From: Bacteroidia bacterium
Lineage (GTDB): Bacteria; Bacteroidota; Bacteroidia; SXHM01
NCBI GenBank assembly: GCA_022072225.1
Contig: JAJVIC010000009.1
Span: 837,746 to 901,745, forward strand
Direction: 5' to 3'
DNA length: 64,000 bases
The notes beneath the pieces were generated by a model, which worked only from the letters and a program-made list of their open reading frames with translations, searched no databases and had not been told where the DNA came from. A program made the position numbers and the translations under genes. Below, piece after piece: positions 43,739-52,264 of the stretch (its first letter is position 1; each line of letters begins with the position of its first letter).

Positions 43739-44722
43739 ATGGATATTAAAGAACTGAATGAGAAAATACAGCGCGAGAGCGCTTTTGTTGATCTTATCAA
43801 CTTGGAAATGGATAAAGTGATTGTTGGTCAGAAATACATGACCGAACGATTGTTGATTGGTTTACTTTCCAACGGGCATATTTTGCTGGAAGGTGTTCCC
43901 GGCTTGGCAAAAACGCTGGCTATTAATACCTTGGCTTCATGCATTGATGCCGGTTTCAGTCGCATACAGTTTACGCCCGATTTGTTGCCGGCCGACTTAA
44001 TCGGAACCATGATTTACAACCAGAAAAAAGAAGAATTTACCGTTCGTAAAGGACCTGTTTTCTCCAATTTTATTCTGGCGGATGAGATTAACCGCGCCCC
44101 CGCAAAAGTTCAGAGCGCGTTGCTCGAAGCTATGCAGGAAAAGCAGGTTACCATTGGCGACCAGACTTTTAAATTGCCTGAACCGTTTTTGGTACTGGCA
44201 ACACAAAACCCGATTGAGCAAGAGGGAACTTATACTTTGCCCGAGGCGCAGGTTGACCGTTTTATGCTGAAAGTGGTGATAACTTATCCCAACAAGGATG
44301 ATGAGCGTAAAATCATCCGTCAGAATGTAACCGGTACCTTCCCAAAGCCTAATAAAATTCTTCAGCCAAGTGATATTTTAAAGGCAAGAGAAGTAGTACG
44401 CGAAGTTTACATGGACGAAAAAATTGAGCGTTACATTATTGACATCGTTTTCGCAACACGTACTCCCAAAGATTTTAAACTGGATAAAATAGCTCCGCTG
44501 ATTAGCTACGGAGGTTCGCCCCGTGCAAGTATAAGCCTGGCGCTGGCTTCGAAAGCGTACGCATTTATTAAACGCAGGGGCTATGTAATTCCTGAAGATG
44601 TGCGTGCCGTTTGTAATGATGTGTTGCGCCACAGAGTGGGACTAACCTACGAAGCAGAAGCTGAAAATATTACCAGCGAAAATGTTATTGCGGAGATTCT
44701 GAACGCAGTTGAAGTACCTTAA
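43739..44722 (+). CDS. MoxR-family AAA+ ATPase of the Bat operon
   Basis: A 327-residue MoxR ATPase with Walker A GVPGLAKT, Walker B FILADEINRAPAKVQSALLE and ATQNPIEQEGTYTLPEAQVDR. It is first in an eight-gene operon with DUF58, a BatD-like protein and BatA-E. In such operons MoxR is thought to load or activate VWA proteins at the membrane; Bat proteins are linked to aerotolerance and envelope stress in Bacteroides. Between it and the next gene lie 86 bases made almost wholly of degenerate heptamers. Confidence 0.93.
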   Translation: MDIKELNEKIQRESAFVDLINLEMDKVIVGQKYMTERLLIGLLSNGHILLEGVPGLAKTLAINTLASCIDAGFSRIQFTPDLLPADLIGTMIYNQKKEEFTVRKGPVFSNFILADEINRAPAKVQSALLEAMQEKQVTIGDQTFKLPEPFLVLATQNPIEQEGTYTLPEAQVDRFMLKVVITYPNKDDERKIIRQNVTGTFPKPNKILQPSDILKAREVVREVYMDEKIERYIIDIVFATRTPKDFKLDKIAPLISYGGSPRASISLALASKAYAFIKRRGYVIPEDVRAVCNDVLRHRVGLTYEAEAENITSENVIAEILNAVEVP

Positions 44723-44808
44723 ATGAATTGCGAATTTCGGATTGCCAAAATTTCGGATTACTTGAGTTATTCCGCAATTTAAAATTCGCTATCCGCAATA
44801 CCCGAAAC
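44723..44808. repeat. degenerate heptamer run between MoxR and DUF58 genes
   Basis: Twelve units can be read with one 2-base slip: ATGAATT, GCGAATT, TCGGATT, GCCAAAA, then TCGGATT, ACTTGAG, TTATTCC, GCAATTT, AAAATTC, GCTATCC, GCAATAC, CCGAAAC. The first half reads GCGGATT-like and the second half GCNATCC-like, its rough complement. It ends at the base before the ATG at 44809. Confidence 0.5.
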
Positions 44809-45684
44809 ATGGAAACAACAGAACTTTTAAAAAAAGTCCGTAAGATTGAAATAAAGACTCGTGGTCTTTCCAACCAGATATTCTCTGGAGAATACCATAC
44901 TGCCTTTAAAGGGCGAGGTATGGCTTTCAGCGAAGTTCGCGAGTATATGCCGGGCGATGATATTCGTGCCATCGACTGGAACGTAACGGCTCGTTTCAAT
45001 AATCCTTATGTAAAGGTTTTTGAGGAAGAACGCGAAATGACGGTGATGTTACTGGTGGATATGAGCGGCTCAAAAGATTTTGGAACAAAAGAAAAAATGA
45101 AGCGCGAATTAATCACTGAACTTTGCGCTGTTCTCTCGTTCTCAGCCATTCAGAATAACGATAAAATAGGGGTAATTTTTTTCAGCGATAAGATTGAATT
45201 ATTTATACCGCTAAAGAAAGGAAAATTTCATATTCTGCGTATTATTCGTGAGTTGATTGAGTTTACGCCTGAACATAAGAAAACCAATATCAGTCAGGCT
45301 TTGAAGTATCTGAACAACGTAATTAAAAAACGCAGTATTGCTTTTTTGATATCGGATTTTGTGGACAACAATTATGAGGATGCACTGAAAATAGCCAACC
45401 GCAAACACGATGTAGTGGGAATACGTATTTACGACAGGCGCGAAAATGAATTGCCCGATATTGGTTTAATAAAAGTGCTGGATGCGGAAACTGGAGAGCT
45501 GCGTTGGTTAGATACTTCAGAGCAAAAGGTAAGGACTGCTTTTAAAGCTTCAGCATTGCAGTTTGAAGATAATCTCAAAAAAACGCTAAACCGCAGCGGT
45601 GTTGATTTTACTTCAGTTGCAACTCACGAATCATATATTAAACCGTTGGTAAACCTGTTTAAGAAAAGAGAAAGAAGAAGATGA
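44809..45684 (+). CDS. DUF58 protein of the Bat operon
   Basis: A 291-residue DUF58 protein starting at METTELLKKVRKIEIK; a longer reading runs into the heptamer leader. The family core is FKGRGMAFSEVREYMPGDDIRAIDWN, here in two parts (FKGRGMAFSEVREY, MPGDDIRAIDWN), followed by a VWA-like fold with MLLVDMSGSKDFGT, where DMSGS is a metal-binding DxSxS motif. It is the usual partner of MoxR ATPases. Its stop overlaps the next gene in an ATGA arrangement. Confidence 0.92.
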   Translation: METTELLKKVRKIEIKTRGLSNQIFSGEYHTAFKGRGMAFSEVREYMPGDDIRAIDWNVTARFNNPYVKVFEEEREMTVMLLVDMSGSKDFGTKEKMKRELITELCAVLSFSAIQNNDKIGVIFFSDKIELFIPLKKGKFHILRIIRELIEFTPEHKKTNISQALKYLNNVIKKRSIAFLISDFVDNNYEDALKIANRKHDVVGIRIYDRRENELPDIGLIKVLDAETGELRWLDTSEQKVRTAFKASALQFEDNLKKTLNRSGVDFTSVATHESYIKPLVNLFKKRERRR

Positions 45685-46709
45685 GAATGGAAGTTAGAAG
45701 TTGGAAGTCAGAAGTTAGAAGTTGCGTAAACCTTTGTGCTTTTGCGCCCCTGCCTGCCGGCAGACAAGGTTTGCGAGCAATTTTTCTGTTTTCGGCTTTC
45801 TGTTTTCTGTTTTCTGTTTCAGCTTTCTCACAAGGTGCAAGTGTTTCAGCGCAACTGGATACTAATGTTATTAAACTTGGCGGACAAACAAAACTTCGCC
45901 TGCGAATTGAGCATACTAAGGATGTAATAATAGCTTTCCCTGAATTAAAAGACAGTGTTTCATCTCATGTTGAAATTGTTGAAGTTCATAAAGCAGATAC
46001 CCTCCACGAAAAGGAAACAACATTCTATAAGTTTGAAAAGTCATATACAATTACTTCGTTTGATACCGGTTTTTGGGTAATACCTCCTATTCGCTTTTAT
46101 ATGAATAACGATACCGCACAGTATCTGGAAACCGAGCCGGTAATGCTGGAAGTTCGCGGTGTAGCTATTGATCCTTTGAAAGATGTTAATGATATAAAAG
46201 AACCACTTTCTTTACCTATTACCTGGCAAGAAATTCTGCTCATTGCAGGAATAATTTTTCTCGTTGTTGGGCTAATCAGTGCTTTTGCTCTTTATTGGTT
46301 ATTCTTCCGCAAAAAGAAACTGAAAATTACACAACTGTTTCAGCCGAAACCTTTGTCGGCAACAGAAAAAGCTTTGGGTTTACTTGATCAATTGCGTAAG
46401 AAGAAATTATGGGAAAATAATCAGGTTAAACTCTACCACAGTGAGCTTACGGATATTGTGCGTAATTACATTGACGAGCGTTTCGGAGTTAGTTCACCAG
46501 AGCAGGTGAGTGACGAAACCCTTGCTGCGATGAGAGATAGAGTGGATGAGAATACATTTGCAAAACTCAAACAACTGTTGCAGTTAGCCGACATGGTGAA
46601 ATTTGCAAAAGCGCAACCAATCTCCAACGAAAATGAGTTGAGCATGAACAATGCTGTTGATTTTGTAAATGCAACCAAACCGATTGAAGTAAAGGAAGAG
46701 AAAAAATGA
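45681..46709 (+). CDS. membrane protein of the Bat operon with repeat-built N-terminus
   Basis: Up to 342 residues: a signal-like start, an extracytoplasmic beta domain (about 50-170, GASVSAQLDTNVIKLGGQT...), one membrane segment (about 183-212) and a helical tail (ATEKALGLLDQLRKKKLW). It looks like a short BatD-like protein; this place in the operon is usual for such a gene. The first 48 codons are built from five GAAGTTN heptamers, a CTGCCGGCAG-type palindrome (read LPAGRQG) and five TTTCTGT heptamers. The in-frame TTG at 45771 would give a neat signal peptide (MRAIFLFSAFCFLFSVSAFSQ, split MRAIFLFSAFC + FLFSVSAFSQ) without most of the repeats, so the real start may be there. Stop overlaps BatA. 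Confidence 0.8.
   Translation: MRMEVRSWKSEVRSCVNLCAFAPLPAGRQGLRAIFLFSAFCFLFSVSAFSQGASVSAQLDTNVIKLGGQTKLRLRIEHTKDVIIAFPELKDSVSSHVEIVEVHKADTLHEKETTFYKFEKSYTITSFDTGFWVIPPIRFYMNNDTAQYLETEPVMLEVRGVAIDPLKDVNDIKEPLSLPITWQEILLIAGIIFLVVGLISAFALYWLFFRKKKLKITQLFQPKPLSATEKALGLLDQLRKKKLWENNQVKLYHSELTDIVRNYIDERFGVSSPEQVSDETLAAMRDRVDENTFAKLKQLLQLADMVKFAKAQPISNENELSMNNAVDFVNATKPIEVKEEKK
45690..45724. repeat. five heptamers at the start of the BatD-like gene
   Basis: Units GAAGTTA, GAAGTTG, GAAGTCA, GAAGTTA, GAAGTTG in perfect register, read as EVRSWKSEVRSC. Confidence 0.8.
45750..45768. repeat. palindrome read as LPAGRQG
   Basis: TGCCTGCC and GGCAGACA (45751-45766) form an almost perfect palindrome (one mismatch) centred on CCGG. 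It is a dispersed repeat recognisable by its translation LPAGRQG, here in frame between two heptamer clusters. Confidence 0.7.
45783..45817. repeat. five heptamers in the BatD-like signal peptide
   Basis: Units TTTCTGT, TTTCGGC, TTTCTGT, TTTCTGT, TTTCTGT, read as LFSAFCFLFSVS, the hydrophobic core of the signal peptide. Confidence 0.8.
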
Positions 46710-47704
46710 TGAACGGAATTGAGTTTGCGCATCCTTATTGGTTTCTGCTCTTGGCACTTATTCCTTTGCTGAGTTTCTGGTACTGGAAAAAAAATAACAG
46801 TCATCGCGCCAATATTCGTTTTTCATCGCTTGAAAATTTTAAGAACGCACCAACAACTTTGCGCCAGAAATTGGTTCATTTTCCTTTTGTGTTGCGTATG
46901 TTGTGCATTGCGTTGCTTGCTGCTGCGCTTGCCCGTCCGCAAAGCAGCAGCAGTTGGCAGAATGTTACCACCGAAGGAATTGACATTGTCATTACCATGG
47001 ATATTTCTGGAAGTATGCTGGCAGAAGATTTTAAACCCAACCGTTTGGAAGCAAGTAAAAAAGTGGCGATGAATTTTATTTCGGGCCGTCCTACCGACCG
47101 CATGGGGCTTGTGGTTTTTGCAGGCGAAGCGTTTACACAATGCCCGCTTACTACCGACCATTCAGTGCTGTTGAATATTTTCGGTGGAATAAAAAACGGC
47201 TTGATTGAAGACGGAACTGCAATCGGCATGGGACTGGCAACTGCGGTGAAAAGATTGAAAGACAGCGAAGCAAAAAGTAAGGTGATTATTCTGCTTACCG
47301 ATGGAGTGAATACTGGTGGTTCCATTCCTCCGCAGACTGCTGCAGAAATTGCGAAAACATTCGGAATTCGTGTTTACACCATTGGTGTTGGAACCATGGG
47401 AAGCGCGCCATATCCTGCAAAAAATATGTTCGGGCAAACGGTTTACCAGGATATGGAAGTGAAGATTGATGAAGACATGATGCGCAAAATTTCTGCAATG
47501 ACCGATGGTAAATATTTTCGTGCAACCGATAACAAAAAGCTAGAAGAAGTTTATCAGGAAATTGATGCGCTGGAAAAATCAAAAATTGATGTGACTGAGT
47601 TCAGAAAAAAGAAAGAAGAATTTTTGCCTTTCGCTTTAGTGGCATTGTTGTTCCTTGGATTGGAGATATTATTAAGAAATACATTATTAAGAGTGTTGCC
47701 ATAG
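46706..47704 (+). CDS. batA: BatA, VWA-domain membrane protein
   Basis: A 332-residue aerotolerance protein. Two N-terminal hydrophobic segments (about 8-22 and 55-72) and one at the C-terminus (about 308-325) flank a von Willebrand A domain. The metal site is DISGS in TMDISGSMLAED, with TDR..LVVFAGEAF and TDGVNTGG completing the MIDAS. It is thought to sit in the inner membrane with BatB and interact with the MoxR and TPR proteins of the operon. Start overlaps the BatD-like stop (ATGA); the end abuts BatB directly. Confidence 0.92.
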   Translation: MMNGIEFAHPYWFLLLALIPLLSFWYWKKNNSHRANIRFSSLENFKNAPTTLRQKLVHFPFVLRMLCIALLAAALARPQSSSSWQNVTTEGIDIVITMDISGSMLAEDFKPNRLEASKKVAMNFISGRPTDRMGLVVFAGEAFTQCPLTTDHSVLLNIFGGIKNGLIEDGTAIGMGLATAVKRLKDSEAKSKVIILLTDGVNTGGSIPPQTAAEIAKTFGIRVYTIGVGTMGSAPYPAKNMFGQTVYQDMEVKIDEDMMRKISAMTDGKYFRATDNKKLEEVYQEIDALEKSKIDVTEFRKKKEEFLPFALVALLFLGLEILLRNTLLRVLP

Positions 47705-48742
47705 ATGTTTCGTTTTGAGCATACATATCTGCTTTACCTGCTGGCGCTGATTCCGCTGTTGTGGTTGCTTTTTATTCTGGCACGCAACAAGCGTAAAAAA
47801 TCCATTGCTGCTTTTGGTGATGATGAGCTGGTGAAACAATTAATGCCCGATGTTTCATCAAGTCGTCCGCACTGGAAATTTGTTTTGACTTCATTTGCAA
47901 TAGCAGCGTTGGTTTTGGGTGTTGCCAATCCGCAAATCGGCTCTAAATATGAGGAAGTAAAACGCGAAGGTTTTGAACTGGTGATTGCTTTAGATATTTC
48001 CAATTCAATGCTGGCGGAAGATTTGGAACCCAATCGTCTGGAACGCGCCAAACAAGCCATTTCAAAACTGATTGACCAACTGAAGTCTGATAAAATAGGC
48101 ATCATTGTTTTTGCTGGACAAGCATACGTTCAGTTGCCGCTTACAACGGATTATGCCGCGGCAAAACTTTTCCTTTCAACCGTTAGTCCTGATATTGTTC
48201 CCACGCAGGGAACAGCAGTTGGTTCGGCTATTGATTTAGCAATAAAATCATTTGGAGAAAAGCAGGATAAAAATCGTGCGATTATTGTTATTACCGATGG
48301 TGAAAATCATGAAGATGATGCTATTCAGCAGGCTACAACTGCTGCAGAGGCAGGAATTGCTGTACACACAATAGGAGTTGGCTCACCTGACGGAACGCCA
48401 ATTCCTTTTTACATAAACGGTAAAAAGTCAGGCTTTAGAAAAGATAGCCAAGGTAATACAGTTGTTACAAAATTGAATGAAACCCTGTTGCAACAGGTAG
48501 CTGCAGCAGGTAAGGGCGTTTATATTCGCGGAAACAACCTAAGTTCGGGAATGAAAACGCTTTTGGAGGAAATAAACAAAATGGATAAGAAAGAGTTTGA
48601 CTCAAAAATGTTTACTGATTATGAAGATCGATTTCAATACCTGCTTGCAGCAGCGGTTCTTTTATTATTGGCTGAATTGCTAATGCCTGAAAGAAAAAGC
48701 CGTTGGTTTGGTAATGTAAATTTATTTGAAAAGAAAAAATGA
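47705..48742 (+). CDS. batB: BatB, VWA-domain membrane protein
   Basis: A 345-residue paralogue of BatA, starting at the base after the BatA stop. Two N-terminal membrane segments (about 6-24 and 58-75), a VWA domain with DISNS in ALDISNSMLAEDLEPNRLE as the metal motif, and a C-terminal membrane segment near 310-328. The DxSxS, threonine (TTDYAA) and TDGE residues of the MIDAS are kept, so both paralogues should bind metal. It overlaps BatC by 4 bases. Function as for BatA: part of a membrane complex linked to stress tolerance. Confidence 0.92.
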   Translation: MFRFEHTYLLYLLALIPLLWLLFILARNKRKKSIAAFGDDELVKQLMPDVSSSRPHWKFVLTSFAIAALVLGVANPQIGSKYEEVKREGFELVIALDISNSMLAEDLEPNRLERAKQAISKLIDQLKSDKIGIIVFAGQAYVQLPLTTDYAAAKLFLSTVSPDIVPTQGTAVGSAIDLAIKSFGEKQDKNRAIIVITDGENHEDDAIQQATTAAEAGIAVHTIGVGSPDGTPIPFYINGKKSGFRKDSQGNTVVTKLNETLLQQVAAAGKGVYIRGNNLSSGMKTLLEEINKMDKKEFDSKMFTDYEDRFQYLLAAAVLLLLAELLMPERKSRWFGNVNLFEKKK

Positions 48743-49488
48743 AAACTCCCAGCAACTCTTTTTTTACACTGTGTTTCTCTGTGTTTGTTTTTTTTTCACA
48801 AGCAGGAGATTTGTTTGCTCAACGGGAAGAACGAAAGTTGATTGAGAATGGAAATACTGAATACAAAGCCGGTAAATACAACGAAGCTGAGATTCTTTAT
48901 CGAAAGAGTTTGGAGAAAAACCGGGAGTCTGAAATTGCTAACTATAACTTGGGTGATGCACTCTATAAACAAGGGAAATATGAAGATGCTGCCAACATAT
49001 TTCAGGGAATTGCAGGTAAAACAACCGACAAAGATTTGAAATCAAAAGCCTATCATAATCTCGGAAATTCATTGTTAAAGACCGAAAAATATCAGGAAAG
49101 TGTAAATGCGTATAAAAATGCTTTGAAGACTAATTCTGTAGATGACGAAACACGTTACAATCTTGCTTATGCCATGAGCAAATTGCAGCAACAACAGCAA
49201 CAAAATCAACAGAATCAGGATAAGAAAGAAGATAAGCAGGATAAACAGGAGCAACAAAAACAGGACGAGAAAAAGGAAGACAAACGACAAGACCAACAGC
49301 AAGCTGATAACAAGGAACAACAGGAAAAAGAGGAACAGCAGCAGCAACAAAAACAAGATAAATTATCACAAAAGGATGCAGAACGAATGTTAGATGCATT
49401 GGGTAAAGAAGAAAAAGATGTACAGGATAAAATGAAAAAGGAGCGCTTGAAACAGGCACAAAAAGTTAAGGTTGAAAAGGATTGGTAG
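48739..49488 (+). CDS. batC: BatC, TPR protein with Gln/Lys-rich tail
   Basis: A 249-residue exported protein. After a signal peptide (to about residue 29, DLFAQ) come three TPR units (about 35-140: NTEYKAGKYNEAEILYRKSL, ANYNLGDALYKQGKYEDAA, YHNLGNSLLKTEKYQESV). The rest is low-complexity, rich in Q, K, E and D, with CAA/CAG/AAA codons, and ends in a charged helix. It should link the VWA proteins BatA/B to other envelope parts. The long ORF on the opposite strand in the Q-rich part is an artefact of composition. A 113-base gap without other features separates it from BatD. Confidence 0.9.
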   Translation: MKTPSNSFFTLCFSVFVFFSQAGDLFAQREERKLIENGNTEYKAGKYNEAEILYRKSLEKNRESEIANYNLGDALYKQGKYEDAANIFQGIAGKTTDKDLKSKAYHNLGNSLLKTEKYQESVNAYKNALKTNSVDDETRYNLAYAMSKLQQQQQQNQQNQDKKEDKQDKQEQQKQDEKKEDKRQDQQQADNKEQQEKEEQQQQQKQDKLSQKDAERMLDALGKEEKDVQDKMKKERLKQAQKVKVEKDW

Positions 49489-49601
49489 TCTTTATAGTTA
49501 TTTTGAAAATGCTTCAGATGCTAATACAAAAATTCTGAAACAAGTTCAAATTATGGAGATTAGAAATATTTAGTTGATTTGCAGAAATATTGAAAGAGAA
49601 A

Positions 49602-51407
49602 ATGAAATATGTATTGATGCTGCTGCTTGTTGTCACAGGCACTTATGGACTTTCAGCTGCAGAAATTATATTTGAGGCATCCTCAAAATCTACAGTTTCT
49701 CTCGGTGAACGCTTTCAGGTAGCATTTGAGTTAAATACGAATGGAAGTGGTTTTAAAGCTCCTTCTTTTACGGGTTTTGATATTTTATCTGGTCCGAACC
49801 AAAGTACCAGTATGCAGTTTGTGAATGGCAATATGTCACAATCGCTTACATACTCATTTGTATTACAAGCTACCAAGGAAGGCACCTATACTATTTCCCC
49901 GGCAAAAATCAAAGTGAACGGAACAGAAATTGAGTCAAATGAACTTAAGATTACAGTTGTAAAAGGTTCATCAAATACTCAACAGTCTCAGCAAAACGGT
50001 AAACAACAGGGAACACAGGGTCAGCAAGGTGCATCTTCATCAGATGGACAAACATTTGTGCGCATCAGTTTCAGTAAAACAAAAGCTTACCGCGGTGAGG
50101 CAATTGTGGTAACCCATAAAATTTATACCAAACAAAGTATTGTAGGCTTTGAGGATGTAAAGTTTCCTTCTTACGATGGTTTTTGGAGTGAAGATATTCA
50201 GCAGCCACAGCAAATTACCCTAAACCGAGAAACATATAACGGAGAAGTTTACAATGCCGGAGTATTAAAACAAAGTATCCTTTATCCACAGAAAGCAGGT
50301 AAAATTCAGATTGATCCTTTTGTTGTAGATGTTATTATTCGAGAACAGACCAGAGGTGGTAACAGTATTTTTGATCAGTTTTTCGGTTCATATCAGGATG
50401 TAAAAAAATCATTAAAAACAAGCACTACTTCTCTAGATATATTGCCATATCCTCTGACAGAACAGCCAGCTGATTTCAGTGGTTTGACTGGTGATTTCAC
50501 TATGAAAGCTGAGATTACAAAAACTCAGGTTGAAGCTAATGATGCAGTTAATTTAAAAATTACAATCAGCGGAACTGGTAATATGAAGCAAGTGGATTCA
50601 CCTTCTCTTGAATTTCCGCCAGATATTGAAAGCTACGACCCTAAAACGGTTGATAACATAAAAGTAGGAGCGAGTAATGTATCGGGTAGCCGTACATTTG
50701 ACTATCTCTTGATTCCACGCCATGCAGGTGAATTTAAAATCGGTCCGTTTTCGTTTAGTTATTTTGATGCTGTAAAAGGAAAATATGTTACGCTTACACA
50801 GTCTGAATTCACACTTCAGGTGGGTAAAGGCAGTGGAGAAGAGGACAAAGCAACCGGTGTTACCATTGCAAGCAAAGAAGACCTGAAAGTATTGGGAAGC
50901 GATATACGTTTTATTAAAACAAATGAAGCAACTGTTACAGAAAAAGGAAAATATTTTTTCCGTTCACCTTTGTTCTTTACATTAAGCGGAATACCTCTAT
51001 TACTTTATCTTGGTTTCTTTCTATGGCACCGTAATATGGTAAAGCAAAGCGGAAATGTTGCCTTGATGAAAAGTCGCAGAGCTAATAAAATTGCTGGTAA
51101 ACGACTGGCATTGGCTAAAAAGTTTTTACAGGAAAAAAAGAAGAACGAATATTACGAAGAGATATTTAAAGCACTTTGGGGTTATATCAGCGATAAACTC
51201 TCAATTCCTGTTGCTGAACTGACAAAAGAAAAGATTAAAGAAACGATGCTTGCTAAGAATATAAACGAATCAACTATCAATGAATTTATTGCTCTGCTTG
51301 ATAAGGCAGAATTTGCGCGTTTTGCTCCTTCAGGCGGAGAAAGAGAAATGGATACTGTTTATACAGAATCCGCAGATGTTATCAGTAAAATTGAAGGTAA
51401 TGTTTAA
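49602..51407 (+). CDS. batD: BatD, oxygen-tolerance family membrane protein
   Basis: A 601-residue protein starting at ATG 49602 (a TTG 12 bases earlier is possible). After the signal peptide (to LSAAE) there are repeated beta domains of the BatD family, with ISFSKTKAYRGEAIVVTHKIY and FTMKAEITKTQVEANDAVNL typical of the two main units, a Q-rich linker (about 128-150), one membrane segment (about 455-475) and a cytoplasmic helical tail. It is the large extracytoplasmic partner of BatA/B. Its end overlaps BatE by 8 bases. Confidence 0.9.
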   Translation: MKYVLMLLLVVTGTYGLSAAEIIFEASSKSTVSLGERFQVAFELNTNGSGFKAPSFTGFDILSGPNQSTSMQFVNGNMSQSLTYSFVLQATKEGTYTISPAKIKVNGTEIESNELKITVVKGSSNTQQSQQNGKQQGTQGQQGASSSDGQTFVRISFSKTKAYRGEAIVVTHKIYTKQSIVGFEDVKFPSYDGFWSEDIQQPQQITLNRETYNGEVYNAGVLKQSILYPQKAGKIQIDPFVVDVIIREQTRGGNSIFDQFFGSYQDVKKSLKTSTTSLDILPYPLTEQPADFSGLTGDFTMKAEITKTQVEANDAVNLKITISGTGNMKQVDSPSLEFPPDIESYDPKTVDNIKVGASNVSGSRTFDYLLIPRHAGEFKIGPFSFSYFDAVKGKYVTLTQSEFTLQVGKGSGEEDKATGVTIASKEDLKVLGSDIRFIKTNEATVTEKGKYFFRSPLFFTLSGIPLLLYLGFFLWHRNMVKQSGNVALMKSRRANKIAGKRLALAKKFLQEKKKNEYYEEIFKALWGYISDKLSIPVAELTKEKIKETMLAKNINESTINEFIALLDKAEFARFAPSGGEREMDTVYTESADVISKIEGNV

Positions 51408-52230
51408 GAATAAATTCATAGTTCGCATTCCGATGATAGCAGCTGTCAACTGGCAGCCGTCAGGAGTTAGTTTTCCCAAACACTTTTCAATATATCTGAT
51501 TGTTTTTCTATTTGCTGTATTCTCAGCTTTTGCTGACAACACTTCACTCTACAACGAAGCCAATGAACTATATAAAAAAGCTGAATACCAGGCAGCAATT
51601 GAAAAATATGAACTGGTGCTGAAAAGTAATTTTGTAAGTGGTGAATTGTATTATAATCTTGGTAATGCTTATTTTAAGACTAATCAAATTCCAATGGCTA
51701 TACTTTGCTATGAGCGGGCAAAAAAGCTAATGCCGGGTGATGAAGATGTGGAGTTTAATCTCAGTATTGCTAATCTTAAAATAGTTGACAAAATAGAAGT
51801 GATGCCCCGCTTGTTTATTTATGGCTGGATAGATTTTTTGATGAATATTTTTAGCTTTGAAGGTTGGGCTTGGGCAGGAATTATATCACTGGTTTTGGCT
51901 ATGTTCGGTTTTGTACTCTTCAGAACATCGGAAGCAACAGGATTGAGAAAAGTCTTTTTCTATACGGGTTTAGTGCTTGTTGTTTTTACTGTTAAATCAT
52001 TTGTAATTGCTAACATACAATATAAAAAAGCAACGGGTGAAAACACCGCCATTATATTTACACCAACTGTAAATGTGAAAAGTTCACCTGTAGCAAACGG
52101 CACTAACCTGTTTGTGCTTCATGAAGGCACAAAAGTAGAACTGCTTGATAAAGTAGGTGAGTGGAGTAAAATAAAACTCAGCGATGGCAATCAGGGTTGG
52201 GTAGAAACAGCGAGTTTTGTTGTTATCTAA
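51400..52230 (+). CDS. batE: BatE, TPR and SH3-like membrane protein
   Basis: A 276-residue protein starting at ATG 51400, 8 bases before the BatD stop; a reading from 51280 would lie inside BatD. The N-terminal signal region (to AFAD, about 47) is longer than usual, because residues 14-23 are read from four heptamers (51440-51467). Then come TPR units (NEANELYKKAEYQAAIEKYE, LYYNLGNAYFKTNQIPMAIL), two membrane segments (about 155-180 and 190-212), and a C-terminal bacterial SH3 domain (TPTVNVKSSPVANGTNLFVL ... VGEWSKIKLSDGNQGWV). It is last in the Bat operon. Downstream lies the 41-bp palindrome array. Confidence 0.88.
   Translation: MFKNKFIVRIPMIAAVNWQPSGVSFPKHFSIYLIVFLFAVFSAFADNTSLYNEANELYKKAEYQAAIEKYELVLKSNFVSGELYYNLGNAYFKTNQIPMAILCYERAKKLMPGDEDVEFNLSIANLKIVDKIEVMPRLFIYGWIDFLMNIFSFEGWAWAGIISLVLAMFGFVLFRTSEATGLRKVFFYTGLVLVVFTVKSFVIANIQYKKATGENTAIIFTPTVNVKSSPVANGTNLFVLHEGTKVELLDKVGEWSKIKLSDGNQGWVETASFVVI
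51440..51467. repeat. four heptamers in the BatE N-terminus
   Basis: Units CAGCTGT, CAACTGG, CAGCCGT and CAGGAGT in register, consensus CAGCYGT, read as AAVNWQPSGVS between two hydrophobic stretches. Confidence 0.65.
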
Positions 52231-52264
52231 TTCCAACCTTACCAATTATCGATTAAAAATGCCA

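Noticed and set aside
49075-49459. Long open frames opposite the Gln-rich tail of BatC
   Set aside because: They are leucine-, phenylalanine- or valine-rich mirrors of CAA/GAA/AAA codons, with no conserved feature.
43739-52230. Bat operon as a novel system
   Set aside because: MoxR, DUF58 and BatA-E in this order are a known arrangement in Bacteroidota; only the repeat-built N-termini are unusual.
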